Shown: piece by piece, positions 25,747 through 34,061 of the stretch
Layout of the letters: each line of letters begins with the position of its first letter
How positions within the stretch are numbered: position 1 is the stretch's first letter
Assembly: GCA_035260545.1 (NCBI GenBank)
Contig: DATFUZ010000049.1
Span: 1 to 53,279, forward strand
Source of the DNA: DATDDB01 sp035260545
Lineage (GTDB): Bacteria > Pseudomonadota > Gammaproteobacteria > Burkholderiales > Gallionellaceae
DNA: 53,279 nucleotides
Direction: 5' to 3'
Translations under genes and position numbers: made by a program
Notes under the pieces: generated by a model
Seen by the model: only the letters and a program-made list of their open reading frames with translations
Told to the model about the DNA's origin: nothing
Database searches by the model: none

Positions 25747-25983
25747 ATGGCACGCGTCTGTCAAGTAACGGGTAAGCGCCCGATGGTCGGGAACAACGTC
25801 TCCCACGCAAACAACAAAACCAAGCGCCGGTTCCTGCCGAACCTGCAACGCCGCCGTTTCTGGGTTGAGAGCGAAGGCCGCTGGGTATCCCTGCGCCTGA
25901 GCAATGCCGCCCTGCGCACCGTGGACAAGAACGGCATCGACGCCGTGCTGGCCGACATGCGCGCCCGCGGCGAGAAGGTTTAA
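25747..25983 (+). CDS. rpmB: 50S ribosomal protein L28
   Basis: Ribosomal large-subunit protein of 78 residues, the standard length. It begins MARVCQVTGKRPMVGNNVSH and continues with NKTKRRFLPN, the L28 signature. The ATG at 25747 is preferred to the GTG nine bases upstream because it yields the conserved N-terminus. It is followed 11 bases later by rpmG, the usual pair, under the promoter at 25683. Confidence 0.98.
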   Translation: MARVCQVTGKRPMVGNNVSHANNKTKRRFLPNLQRRRFWVESEGRWVSLRLSNAALRTVDKNGIDAVLADMRARGEKV

Positions 25984-25994
25984 GGAGATAAATC

Positions 25995-26165
25995 ATGGCA
26001 GCCAAAGGCGCACGCGAAAAAATCAAGCTGGAGTCTTCCGCCGGCACCGGTCATTTCTACACCACGAGCAAGAACAAGCGCACCACGCCTGAAAAGCTCG
26101 AGTTCATGAAGTTCGACCCCGTTGCCCGCAAGCATGTGATGTACAAGGAAACCAAGCTCAAATAA
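25995..26165 (+). CDS. rpmG: 50S ribosomal protein L33
   Basis: Ribosomal protein of 56 residues starting MAAKGAREKIKLESSAGTGH, with FYTTSKNKR and a basic C-terminal half (KFDPVARKHVMYKETKLK). It is the cysteine-free form, so no zinc ribbon is expected. The ribosome-binding site is TAAGGAG, overlapping the rpmB stop. An intrinsic terminator follows. Confidence 0.97.
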   Translation: MAAKGAREKIKLESSAGTGHFYTTSKNKRTTPEKLEFMKFDPVARKHVMYKETKLK

Positions 26166-26202
26166 GGCTCGGTCGAACTACCACACCGGCTTGCCGGAGA
26201 TT

Positions 26203-26229
26203 AAAAAAGCCCGCAAAGCGGGCTTTTTT
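26203..26229. terminator. Bidirectional intrinsic terminator, rpmG / ArsR gene
   Basis: Twelve-base arms AAAAAAGCCCGC / GCGGGCTTTTTT around an AAA loop, 38 bases after the rpmG stop. The A and T tracts at both ends let it act for both converging genes. Confidence 0.9.
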
Positions 26230-26241
26230 ATTGGCCCCTCT

Positions 26242-26562
26242 TCAGTTTGCCGGGTCCGACTGTTCGGCAGCCTTGAGCAGCGCATCCAGAAATCCGGGAA
26301 ACCTTGCATCCAGATCGTCTCGCCGTACGCAGAGGAAACGCTGAGTGCCTTCCAATCGGGTACGTGTTACGCCCGCTTCGCGCAGGGTCTTGAGGTGGTG
26401 CGACATGGTGGATTTGGCAACGGTGGCGTCGCAACTGCCTACGCACAACTCCTCCGTTTGCGCCAGTTGCCGCACAATGCTCAGGCGCGTCGGGTCACTG
26501 AGCGCATGCAGCACGGTTGGCAGGTCCAGCTTTTCGCGCGGGGGGTGGTACAACTCTCGCAT
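26242..26562 (-). CDS. ArsR-family transcriptional regulator (divergent from MFS pump)
   Basis: Winged-helix repressor-type protein of 106 residues. The DNA-binding part runs from VLHALSDPTRLSIVRQLA through CDATVAKSTMSHHLKTLREAGV to TRTRLEGTQRFLCV. Two cysteines near residues 40 and 44 (LCVGSC) lie just before the recognition helix and could sense a ligand, though they do not form the classic ArsR CxC site. It is divergent from an MFS transporter gene with a strong palindrome between them, so it most likely represses that pump and itself. The inducer is unknown. Confidence 0.88.
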   Translation of the reverse strand: MRELYHPPREKLDLPTVLHALSDPTRLSIVRQLAQTEELCVGSCDATVAKSTMSHHLKTLREAGVTRTRLEGTQRFLCVRRDDLDARFPGFLDALLKAAEQSDPAN

Positions 26563-26602
26563 CGTGATTTCCTTGCATACAGCTTGCTCATTTTACACTG
26601 GC

Positions 26603-26631
26603 TTGCGCCCGAAGTTTTAATGTTCTATGAT
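26603..26631 (+). promoter_or_regulatory. Predicted promoter of the MFS transporter gene
   Basis: TTGCGC at 26603-26608 and TATGAT at 26626-26631 are spaced by 17 bases. The -10 element lies inside the palindrome at 26614-26647, so a protein bound there would block RNA polymerase. Confidence 0.5.
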
Positions 26632-26647
26632 TGTAGAACAATAAAAC
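26614..26647. promoter_or_regulatory. Palindromic operator candidate between ArsR and MFS genes
   Basis: Two 14-base arms (core TGTTCTA and TAGAACA) separated by six bases match at 13 of 14 positions. It is centred between divergent regulator and transporter genes, the classic place for an ArsR-family operator. Confidence 0.7.
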
Positions 26648-26665
26648 ATTATTGGGAGGTATGTC

Positions 26666-27826
26666 ATGGCACGGGTGTGGGTGTTGGCACTAGGCGCGTT
26701 CGCGCTGGGTACGGATCTGTTTGTGATTGCGGGCATCCTGCCTCAGGTGGCCCGCGAAATGGGGGTGACTGTCGCTGCGGCCGGCTGGCTGGTGTCCTCA
26801 TTCGCATTCACCTACGCGCCCGCGTCGCCGGTTCTCGCGGTGCTGACCGGGAATCTGCCGCGTCGCAAGCTGCTGCTGGCCAGCCTGGGAATATTTTGCG
26901 TGGCGAACGCCATTTCCGCCCTGTCCCCGAGTTACGTGGCTCTTCTCCTGTCGCGTGTGCTCGCGGCGCTGGGGGCCGCGCTGTACATGCCCACAGCCTC
27001 TTCGATCGTCGCTACCCTTGCAGTGCCGGAAAAGCGCGCCCGTTCGCTTTCCATGGTTACAGCGGGCCTGACGGCTGCAATCGTTTTGGGCGTGCCGCTG
27101 GGCACCTGGATTGCGGAATATGCAGGATGGCGCGCGACATTCTGGTTCGTTGCCGTACTTGCCGCCGGTGCCCTGCTGGTCATTCGCCTGTGGATACCCG
27201 ACGTGCCTGCGCTTCCGCCCGTGGGCTGGCGCGTGCGCCTGGCCTTGCTGAGGCAGCCCAGGGTGGCGATCGCACTCGCCATGATAGTCCTGTGGACCGC
27301 CGGCGGCTTCGCGGTTTATCCTTATTTGTCGGCACTGCTCATTCGCGTGACGCATCTTACGCTTGCGGACATGGGATGGATATTTCTGCTGTTCGGGGTG
27401 GCCAGCGTCGCGGGGAACTTCGTCGGTGGGCACAGCGCGGACAAGCGGGGGGCGACACCCACCATCATTTTTGGTCTCGTCCTGATGTTCGCCGTACTCT
27501 CCACGCTGTCATGGAGCGCAACCCATCTGGTGACCGTCATACCGTCGGTCGCGGCTTGGGGCATGGCGGCGTGGATGCTGAACCCGCCTCAACAACACCG
27601 CCTGATAGCATGCGCGCCGCAAATTCCGGCGGCCGTCCTGGGCCTGAATGGCTCGGCCCTCTATCTGGGCATGGGGATAGGTGCGGGCGTCGGCGCCGAA
27701 ATCATGAAGACGGGGAACTTTAATGTGCTCGGCCGCGTAGGCGGCTCGTTCGAACTCCTGGCGCTGCTCCTCCTGGCGGGCTCCGCCATGTGGGAACAGC
27801 GCCGCGCGGCGGCGCAGCGTATTTAA
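26666..27826 (+). CDS. MFS efflux transporter (DHA1-type)
   Basis: Inner-membrane permease of 386 residues with about twelve hydrophobic helices. The first helix pattern is ALGTDLFVIAGILPQVA, with LPRRKLLLAS in loop 2-3 as the MFS motif A region and VLGVPLGTWIAEYAGWRATF as motif C, found in drug antiporters. It resembles the AraJ/YdhP group of sugar or drug exporters. The ribosome-binding site is GGGAGG. It is probably controlled by the divergent ArsR gene. The 3' end overlaps the converging RNA methyltransferase gene by four bases. The substrate is unknown. Confidence 0.88.
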   Translation: MARVWVLALGAFALGTDLFVIAGILPQVAREMGVTVAAAGWLVSSFAFTYAPASPVLAVLTGNLPRRKLLLASLGIFCVANAISALSPSYVALLLSRVLAALGAALYMPTASSIVATLAVPEKRARSLSMVTAGLTAAIVLGVPLGTWIAEYAGWRATFWFVAVLAAGALLVIRLWIPDVPALPPVGWRVRLALLRQPRVAIALAMIVLWTAGGFAVYPYLSALLIRVTHLTLADMGWIFLLFGVASVAGNFVGGHSADKRGATPTIIFGLVLMFAVLSTLSWSATHLVTVIPSVAAWGMAAWMLNPPQQHRLIACAPQIPAAVLGLNGSALYLGMGIGAGVGAEIMKTGNFNVLGRVGGSFELLALLLLAGSAMWEQRRAAAQRI

Positions 27827-29094
27827 GGCGCGGCCCGCTCCATCACTGCCGCAAAAAAACCGTCCGTGCCGTGCAGCAGAGGTGAGAGTTGCAGGCACTC
27901 GCCGGTGTCCAGGCTGATGAGCTGCTGCGCGAGGACCTCGTTCGCAGGGTGGAGGACGAAATCGGGGTGGGCGGCGAGAAAGGCGTCCACGATGCCGCGG
28001 TTTTCCTCGGGAAGCAGGCTACAGGTGGCGTATACCAAGCGGCCGCCGGGTTTGACCAGCCTGCTCGCCGCGGCGAGGATGGACGCCTGCTTTTCCGTCA
28101 GTTCCGCCACGCTTTGCGGCGACTGGCGGAACTTCAGGTCCGGGTTGCGGCGCAAGGTGCCCATGCCGCTGCATGGCGCATCCACCAGTACACGGTCTAT
28201 CTTTCCCGCCAAGCGCTTGATTTTCTGGTCGTTCTCGTGGGCGATGACCTGGGGATGCAGGTTGGAAAGCCCCGAGCGCTTCAGCCGGGTCTTCAGGTTG
28301 GTCAAGCGCTTCTCCGACACGTCGAAGGCATACAGCCTGCCCTGTGAATTCATCATTGCGCCCAGCATCAGAGTCTTGCCTCCCGCGCCGGCGCAGAAAT
28401 CCACCACCATGTCGTTGCGTTTCGGCGCCAGCAGGAAACCGAGCAACTGGCTGCCTTCGTCCTGCACTTCTACCTTGCCGGAGAGGAACAGCGGATGCTT
28501 GTTCAACGCGGGCTTGCCGCGCAGGCGGATGCCGATGGGCGACCAGGGCGTCGCACTGACATCCATGCCTTCCGCCTTGAGCTGCTCCAGCGCCTCGCTG
28601 CGCGACGACAGAAAGGTGTTCACCCGCAAATCCAGCGGCGCAGGATTTTGCATGGCGCGGCCCAGCGCGAGGATGTCCTCGTCTGTCGTGGACGGGCGCA
28701 GCTTTTCGATCACCCATTCCGGCAGTTCTGCCTGAAGTGCAAGCGGCAGCGCTTCCATGGTGATGGCTTTTACTCCGCCCAACCATGTGGCCTCGTCCTT
28801 CTTTAGCAGCGGTTCGAGTTCGCGCAGGTTGTGGCCGCCGAAGCGTATCCAGTAAGCGAGGGCCATGCGGCGCGGCGTGGCGCGCGCGGCCTCCGTCGGC
28901 TGGCAGGCATGCTCCAGGAATAGGCGATGGCGCAGTATGCCGAATGCGGTTTCCGAGATCAGCGCGCGTTCGCGCGAGCCGGTGCGGTTTTCCTGGAAGA
29001 ACTTGCGCAGCACCGCATCCGCCGGATGCTTCAGCGGGAGCAGGGCGCGCAGGGCCTGGGTGACGAGGTCGAGATGGTATTCGGTGAGATGCAT
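27823..29094 (-). CDS. RsmB/NOP-family RNA cytosine-5 methyltransferase
   Basis: SAM-dependent RNA m5C methyltransferase of 423 residues. The N-terminal part is helical and RsmB-like; the Rossmann catalytic domain begins near residue 235 (VEVQDEGSQLLGFLL). SAM binding is at DFCAGAGGKTLMLGA. Both catalytic cysteines are present, in DAPCSGMG and in YATCSLLPEEN. The ATG at 29094 fits; the frame stays open far upstream through the next gene, which is a shadow. It could be true RsmB (16S C967) or a paralogue with another target: the usual fmt neighbour of rsmB is missing here, so no symbol is given. Confidence 0.9.
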   Translation of the reverse strand: MHLTEYHLDLVTQALRALLPLKHPADAVLRKFFQENRTGSRERALISETAFGILRHRLFLEHACQPTEAARATPRRMALAYWIRFGGHNLRELEPLLKKDEATWLGGVKAITMEALPLALQAELPEWVIEKLRPSTTDEDILALGRAMQNPAPLDLRVNTFLSSRSEALEQLKAEGMDVSATPWSPIGIRLRGKPALNKHPLFLSGKVEVQDEGSQLLGFLLAPKRNDMVVDFCAGAGGKTLMLGAMMNSQGRLYAFDVSEKRLTNLKTRLKRSGLSNLHPQVIAHENDQKIKRLAGKIDRVLVDAPCSGMGTLRRNPDLKFRQSPQSVAELTEKQASILAAASRLVKPGGRLVYATCSLLPEENRGIVDAFLAAHPDFVLHPANEVLAQQLISLDTGECLQLSPLLHGTDGFFAAVMERAAP

Positions 29095-29117
29095 GTTGCG
29101 ATGACCGTGCGGCCGGG

Positions 29118-29834
29118 TTATTGCGTAAATGACACGCTGGTCAGGACCTGGGTGAACTGCCCGCCATCGTGGTCGGTGACGACCAGCTTGTAGGGAAAGT
29201 GGTGCGCCGCGTCCACCCATATCTCCGTGCGCTTGCCGTCCTTTTCGGGCGTCGTGGCGAGGTATAGCGCCGGGAATGTCCCCAGCGGCACCGAGACCGT
29301 CGCGTTGGGCGTAATGTGGTAGATGTAATCGTCGATCCGCGTGCCGTTGTTGTACATCAGCAGCTTCAGCTCGTGCATGTCCTGCAGCGGCAGGAACATC
29401 AACTGATACATCGCGCTCAGCCTGTCCTGGGTGCCGGCCGCGAGCGGCCAGACATGGGTCCCGCCGTGGTAGACGAGGGAAACCTGGTGCTTGCTCCAGT
29501 TGAAATCGGCGCGGGTGTCGCGGTCGCTGTCGAGCTTGCGCACGCTGGCATAATGCTCCGGACGCAGGCCTTGGGGGGTGATGGTTCCCGCGCTGGTGAC
29601 GCGTATCGTTTCCGGCTTGAAGAATGCGAGCAGCCCTACTGCCTGGCTCACGCTTTGCAGATCGTAATGATCGCCCGCGCGGGTGAAGGTCTCGCTCATG
29701 GTTACGATGCGGATGCCGCCCTTGCTCACTTCGTAATGGGCCTCTATGCGGCTGGACGGCGCGGCCTGCCCGGTCACGGCGAGGCAAAGCAGGCAAACCG
29801 CTGCGAGCGCGCGCGCTATCGTCATTTGCGTCAT
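29118..29834 (-). CDS. DUF3108 domain periplasmic protein
   Basis: Predicted secreted protein of 238 residues with a signal peptide ending near QAA-P (about residue 25). The mature part is rich in beta strands (IEAHYEVSKGGIRIVTMSET and later HFPYKLVVTD), the DUF3108 pattern. Its function is unknown. The ATG overlaps the purN stop (ATGA), so the two are coupled; the order purM-purN-DUF3108-methyltransferase recurs in betaproteobacteria. Confidence 0.88.
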   Translation of the reverse strand: MTQMTIARALAAVCLLCLAVTGQAAPSSRIEAHYEVSKGGIRIVTMSETFTRAGDHYDLQSVSQAVGLLAFFKPETIRVTSAGTITPQGLRPEHYASVRKLDSDRDTRADFNWSKHQVSLVYHGGTHVWPLAAGTQDRLSAMYQLMFLPLQDMHELKLLMYNNGTRIDDYIYHITPNATVSVPLGTFPALYLATTPEKDGKRTEIWVDAAHHFPYKLVVTDHDGGQFTQVLTSVSFTQ

Positions 29835-30529
29835 TCCAGCCCCGGAGAAATCAGCGCCGGCGCCGGTTGTTCCTCCGCGCAGAATTCGACGCGGCCGGCA
29901 TCGTTCAGGCGCGCCCGGCCTTCGCACAGCCAGCGGATGGCCTGCGGGTAGATGCGATGCTCCTCGTGGAGCACCCGCACAGCCAGGGTTTCCGCGGTGT
30001 CGTTGATGAGCACCGGCACCGCCGCCTGGATGATGATGGGGCCGTGGTCGAGGTCGGGGGTGACAAAATGTACGGTGCAGCCATGCACCTTGACGCCGTC
30101 CGCCAGCGCGCGCTGATGCGTATTCAGGCCGCTGTAAGCGGGCAGCAGCGAGGGATGGATGTTGATCAGCCGCTTGCGGTAGCGCGCGACGAACTCAGGG
30201 GTCAGGATGCGCATGAAGCCGGCCAGGACCACCAGGTCCGGCGCATAGGCGTCTATTCTGGCAGCGAGTGCCGCGTCGAATCCCGCACGATCGGGGTAAT
30301 TGGTGTGGGCCACCACTTCGCCCGGAATGCCGTGCTCGCGCGCGACAGTCAGGCCTTCTGCGTCCGCGCGGTTGCTGATGACGGCGGCGACGCGGCATGG
30401 CAGCTTCGCTCCCAGGACCGCGTTCATGTTGCTGCCGCGTCCCGAAATCAGGATCACGATGGATTTCCCGGTCGTGCCGACCGCTTGAGCAGCGCCGGCC
30501 ACCTCAGGCAACCTGTGTTTGCGCTTCAT
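29831..30529 (-). CDS. purN: Phosphoribosylglycinamide formyltransferase
   Basis: Purine synthesis enzyme transferring a formyl group from 10-formyl-tetrahydrofolate to GAR. The core starts at SIVILISGRGSNM and holds NIHPSLLPAY with the catalytic Asn and His, and VTPDLDHGPII with the catalytic Asp. The ATG at 30529 gives 232 residues with an unusual 22-residue N-terminal extension and overlaps purM by 26 bases. No ATG, GTG or TTG closer to the core was found, so the extension appears real. The C-terminal tail after about residue 210 is also longer than usual. Confidence 0.93.
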   Translation of the reverse strand: MKRKHRLPEVAGAAQAVGTTGKSIVILISGRGSNMNAVLGAKLPCRVAAVISNRADAEGLTVAREHGIPGEVVAHTNYPDRAGFDAALAARIDAYAPDLVVLAGFMRILTPEFVARYRKRLINIHPSLLPAYSGLNTHQRALADGVKVHGCTVHFVTPDLDHGPIIIQAAVPVLINDTAETLAVRVLHEEHRIYPQAIRWLCEGRARLNDAGRVEFCAEEQPAPALISPGLE

Positions 30530-31544
30530 CACCTTGCCGCGCCCGGATTTCGCCCAGGGTCCAGACGGTTTCGCCAGCTGCCTGCAGCAGCTTTGCGGCC
30601 TTGTCCGCGTCGCCGCGATCGACGACCACCGCCATGCCGATGCCGCAGTTGAAGGTGCGGTACATTTCCTGCTGTTCCACATTGCCCATGGTCTGCAGCC
30701 ATTCGAACAGCTTGGGCATGCGCCAGGCCTTGGCATCCAGCGCTGCGACGGTGTTGGCGGGCAATACGCGCGGGATGTTTTCCAGCAGCCCGCCGCCGGT
30801 GATATGCGCCATGCCCTTCACCTTCACCTGCTGCATCAGCGCCAGCAGCGGTTTCACATAGATGCGGGTGGGCGCCATCACGCAGTCGGCCAGCGTGCGC
30901 GCGCCCTCGAAATGGGCCTGCATATCCGGCTTGCTGCGCTCGATGATCTTGCGGATGAGCGAATAGCCGTTGGAGTGCGCGCCGTTCGATGCCAGCCCCA
31001 GCACCACGTCGCCGGGGGCTATCTCGCGTCCGGTAATGACCTGCGACTTTTCCACAACGCCGACGGCAAACCCGGCCAGATCGTATTCTCCCGCCGGGTA
31101 CATGCCGGGCATTTCCGCAGTCTCGCCGCCGATCAGTGCGCAGCCGGCCTGTTCGCAGCCGGCTGCGATCCCCTTGATGACCTCCGTCGCGGTATCCACG
31201 TCGAGCTTGCCGCAGGCGAAATAATCGAGGAAGAACAGCGGCTCCGCGCCCTGCACCAGAATGTCGTTCACGCTCATCGCCACCAGGTCTATGCCCACGG
31301 TGTCGTGGCGTTCCAGTTCAAATGCCAGCTTCAGCTTGGTTCCCACGCCGTCCGTTCCGGAGACCAGCACCGGCTCGCGGTATTTTTTCGAGATTTCAAC
31401 GAGTGCGCCGAAGCCGCCGATGTCGCCGAGCACCTCCGGGCGCATGGTGCGCCTCGCAAACGGCTTGATGTTTTCGACCAGACGGTCGCCCGCGTCGATG
31501 TCCACCCCGGCATCGCGGTAGGAGAGGGTGTTTTCCTGGGTCAA
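30504..31544 (-). CDS. purM: Phosphoribosylformylglycinamidine cyclo-ligase (AIR synthetase)
   Basis: ATP-dependent purine enzyme of 346 residues that closes the imidazole ring of AIR. It starts with TTG: the frame then reads TQENTLSYRDAGVDIDAG, the standard N-terminus, and no ATG is available nearby. Signatures are SGTDGVGTKLKLAF, IGGETAEMPGMY and HITGGGLLENIPRVLP. It is followed by purN with overlap. A long imperfect hairpin lies upstream in the spacer shared with the divergent PerM-like gene. Confidence 0.96.
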   Translation of the reverse strand: MTQENTLSYRDAGVDIDAGDRLVENIKPFARRTMRPEVLGDIGGFGALVEISKKYREPVLVSGTDGVGTKLKLAFELERHDTVGIDLVAMSVNDILVQGAEPLFFLDYFACGKLDVDTATEVIKGIAAGCEQAGCALIGGETAEMPGMYPAGEYDLAGFAVGVVEKSQVITGREIAPGDVVLGLASNGAHSNGYSLIRKIIERSKPDMQAHFEGARTLADCVMAPTRIYVKPLLALMQQVKVKGMAHITGGGLLENIPRVLPANTVAALDAKAWRMPKLFEWLQTMGNVEQQEMYRTFNCGIGMAVVVDRGDADKAAKLLQAAGETVWTLGEIRARQGDEAQTQVA

Positions 31545-31580
31545 GTTGAGTTCTCGCTTTCTTCGGGATAAAGTGCTGAA

Positions 31581-31614
31581 AATTCCGGGGGCGCCGCAGG
31601 CGTCTCCCGGAATT
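31581..31614. repeat. Inverted repeat in the purM / PerM-like divergent spacer
   Basis: Nine-base arms AATTCCGGG / CCCGGAATT enclose a further short stem (CGCC-GCA-GGCG). It would form a hairpin in the leader of the plus-strand gene, 26 bases before its ATG. No T-run follows. Confidence 0.5.
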
Positions 31615-31639
31615 CAACCAGGAAAGGATTTTACCTCAA

Positions 31640-32698
31640 ATGACCCGGGAACGTTCCGCCACCCTCCAGTGGCTGGTGGGCGCCGCCTTGCTGCTGGCGC
31701 TGCTTTATGTGTTGACGCCCATTCTCACCCCGTTTGTCGCAGCCGCAATCCTGGCCTACCTGTGCGCCCCCCTCGTGAACTGGCTGTGCGCGCGCCGCGT
31801 TCCGCGCACCGTCGCCGTGTTGCTGGTGATGCTGGGGCTGTTCGCGGTGATGATCGCCCTGCTGCTGCTAGTCGCGCCCCTGCTGCAGCGCGAGATCGTG
31901 CTGTTCACGGCGCGTCTGCCGCTTTTCGCCGACAATCTGCGCCAGAAGCTGATGCCGTTCCTGAACCAGACCCTGCACCTGAATGCCCACTGGGACGGCG
32001 ACGCGCTGCGCAGCATGCTCAGCACCCACCTGCAGCAGGGCGCGGGCGGGGTGGCAGGCAAGGTGCTGCCGTGGCTGGGGGGAGGCAGCGCGGCCCTGCT
32101 TGGCCTGCTGGTCAATGCGGTGCTGCTGCCGCTGGTGCTGTTCTACCTGCTGCGCGACTGGCCCGCGTTGCTGGAACGGATCGAGGAGCTGGTTCCGCGG
32201 CGCTGGAACAGGGAGACGCTGCACCTCGCCAGCGAGGCCGACCGGGTGCTGGCGGAGTTTCTGCGCGGCCAGGTGCTGGTGATGCTGGTGATGAGCGCAT
32301 TCTATGTGACCGGGTTGTGGCTGACCGGACTGGAATTCGCCCTGCCGATAGGTCTGGTCGCGGGCATGCTGGTATTCATCCCCTACGTGGGCATGCTCAC
32401 CGGTCTGGTGCTGGCCACGCTCGCCGCCGCCGCACAGTTCACCTCGTTCGGCAGCATCCTGCCGGTATGGGGCGTGTTTGCCGCAGGGCAGGCGCTGGAG
32501 GGCATGGTGGTCACGCCGCGCCTGGTCGGCGAGCGGATAGGCCTGCATCCGGTGGCGGTGATCTTCGCCCTGCTGGCGTTCGGCCAGATCTTCGGATTTT
32601 TCGGGGTGCTGCTCGCGCTGCCCGCTTCCGCGGTGCTGCTGGTCGCGCTGCGCCACGCCAGGGAATGGTACTTCGCCAGTTCCCTGTACCGCGAATGA
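31640..32698 (+). CDS. AI-2E family transporter (PerM/YhhT-like permease)
   Basis: Inner-membrane protein of 352 residues with about eight hydrophobic helices arranged as in the AI-2E/PerM family: a paired N-terminal set (residues about 12-85), a long soluble helical loop (about 88-145), then the C-terminal set. The family segment VFIPYVGMLTGLVLA is present, and VFAAGQALEGMVVTPRLVGERIGLHPV is the conserved terminal motif region. Exporter or ion-antiport roles are reported for relatives; the substrate is unknown here. It is coupled to hda by an ATGA overlap, a conserved pair with purM nearby in betaproteobacteria. Confidence 0.9.
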   Translation: MTRERSATLQWLVGAALLLALLYVLTPILTPFVAAAILAYLCAPLVNWLCARRVPRTVAVLLVMLGLFAVMIALLLLVAPLLQREIVLFTARLPLFADNLRQKLMPFLNQTLHLNAHWDGDALRSMLSTHLQQGAGGVAGKVLPWLGGGSAALLGLLVNAVLLPLVLFYLLRDWPALLERIEELVPRRWNRETLHLASEADRVLAEFLRGQVLVMLVMSAFYVTGLWLTGLEFALPIGLVAGMLVFIPYVGMLTGLVLATLAAAAQFTSFGSILPVWGVFAAGQALEGMVVTPRLVGERIGLHPVAVIFALLAFGQIFGFFGVLLALPASAVLLVALRHAREWYFASSLYRE

Positions 32699-33375
32699 CG
32701 CAGCTCCTGCTCAACATCGGTCCGGTCTGGACGCCTACGCTGGACAATTTCGTGCCGGGGCGCAATGTCGAACTGCTGTCGGCCCTGCGCCATGCGCTGG
32801 CGGGCGGCGCCCGGGAGCGCAGCTTTTACTTGTGGGGCGATTCCGGCAGCGGCAAGAGTCACCTGCTGGAGGCCGCGATGCGCCAGGCCAGGGCGAACGG
32901 CCTTGTCGCGACGTATGCCCGCGCGGCCGTGCCCGCGGCCGCGGCCGCCGTGGCAGTGGACGAGGTCGAGGCGCTGGACGATGCGGGACAGGTTGCCCTG
33001 TTCGAGCTGTATAATCGGCAGCGCGAAAGCGGCGGCATCCTGCTGGTGAGCGGCAATGCGGCACCCGCGCACCTCGAGGTGCGCGACGACCTGCGCACCC
33101 GCCTGGGGTGGGGCCTGGTATACCAGGTGCACCCGCTCAACGATGCGGAAAAGGCGCAGGCCCTCGAGCGGCACGCGCAGGCGCGCGGTTTCGAGCTGCC
33201 GCGCGAAGTGGTGCAATACCTGCTACGCCATGGACGGCGCGATCTGCCCTCACTGCTGGCGGTGCTCGATGCACTGGATGCGCACTGCCTACGCCTGAAG
33301 CGCAGCCCGTCGGTGCCGCTGCTGAAGGAAATACTGAACAATACCGGGAGTGATGGTGAAGCTGGCGCTGTTTGA
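32695..33375 (+). CDS. hda: DnaA regulatory inactivator Hda
   Basis: AAA+ protein of 226 residues that, with the beta clamp, promotes ATP hydrolysis by DnaA after initiation. The N-terminal clamp-binding motif is QLLLNIG. Walker A GDSGSGKS lies near residue 45; Walker B is VAVDEVEAL. The sensor and lid region contains YLLRHGRRDLPSLLAVLDALD, the Hda/DnaA domain III pattern. DnaA's DNA-binding domain IV is absent, so it is not DnaA. The ATG overlaps the upstream stop. The 3' end overlaps the HAD gene by 23 bases. Confidence 0.93.
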   Translation: MTQLLLNIGPVWTPTLDNFVPGRNVELLSALRHALAGGARERSFYLWGDSGSGKSHLLEAAMRQARANGLVATYARAAVPAAAAAVAVDEVEALDDAGQVALFELYNRQRESGGILLVSGNAAPAHLEVRDDLRTRLGWGLVYQVHPLNDAEKAQALERHAQARGFELPREVVQYLLRHGRRDLPSLLAVLDALDAHCLRLKRSPSVPLLKEILNNTGSDGEAGAV

Positions 33376-34018
33376 TCTGGACAATACCCTGCTGACGGGG
33401 GATAGCGATTTTGAGTGGGCGCAGTTTCTGATCGAGCAGGGGGTGATAGACCGCGAAGTGTATGAGGCGAAGAACCAGGCGTTCTACGACCAGTACAAGG
33501 CGGGCACGCTGGATATTCATGAGTTCCTGGATTTCCAGTTGAAGCCGCTGTCACGCCACTCGCGGCGCGTGCTCGACGTCTGGCATGCGGATTTTATGCG
33601 CACCAGGATCGCCGGCATGATGGGCAAACCCGCGCAGGATCTGGTCGCGCGGCACAAGGCGGCGGGCGACATCTGCATTATAATTACGGCCACCAACAGC
33701 TTCGTCACCGCGCCGATCGCGCGCGCCTTCGGCGTCGAGCACCTGATCGCCACCGAGCCGGAGCAGAGGGACGGAGAATTCACCGGGCGGGTTCTGGGCA
33801 TGCCCAGCTTTCGCGAGGGCAAGATCGCGCGCCTGGAGGACTGGATGGATCAGCGCGGCTGGTCGTGGGGAACATTCGAGGCCAGTACCTTTTACAGCGA
33901 TTCATTGAACGACCTGCCGCTGCTGAGCCTGGTGAACAGGCCGGTGGCGGTGGATCCGGACCCCACCCTGCGCGCACATGCGGAACAGCAGGGGTGGGAA
34001 ATTATCAGCCTGCGCTGA
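33353..34018 (+). CDS. HAD-superfamily IB phosphatase
   Basis: Cytoplasmic hydrolase of 221 residues of the phosphoserine-phosphatase-like IB group. HAD motif I is LFDLDNTLL, motif II IIITATNS, motif III Lys in FREGKIARLE and motif IV YSDSLNDLPLL. Relatives act on phosphoserine or histidinol phosphate; the substrate cannot be told from sequence here. The ATG at 33353 is preferred over a GTG three bases earlier. It follows hda and is part of the conserved hda-HAD-pcnB-folK neighbourhood, interrupted here by two protease-like genes and a membrane protein gene. Confidence 0.9.
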   Translation: MVKLALFDLDNTLLTGDSDFEWAQFLIEQGVIDREVYEAKNQAFYDQYKAGTLDIHEFLDFQLKPLSRHSRRVLDVWHADFMRTRIAGMMGKPAQDLVARHKAAGDICIIITATNSFVTAPIARAFGVEHLIATEPEQRDGEFTGRVLGMPSFREGKIARLEDWMDQRGWSWGTFEASTFYSDSLNDLPLLSLVNRPVAVDPDPTLRAHAEQQGWEIISLR

Positions 34019-34061
34019 ATCGGGGCGGCGCCGGCTGCGGCATGACCTTGGGAGGAAGGAT

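Noticed and set aside
27823..29796. RNA methyltransferase frame extended upstream to 29796 (657 codons)
   Set aside because: The extra part covers the DUF3108 gene in another frame and shows no protein family; the ATG at 29094 gives a normal RsmB/NOP protein.
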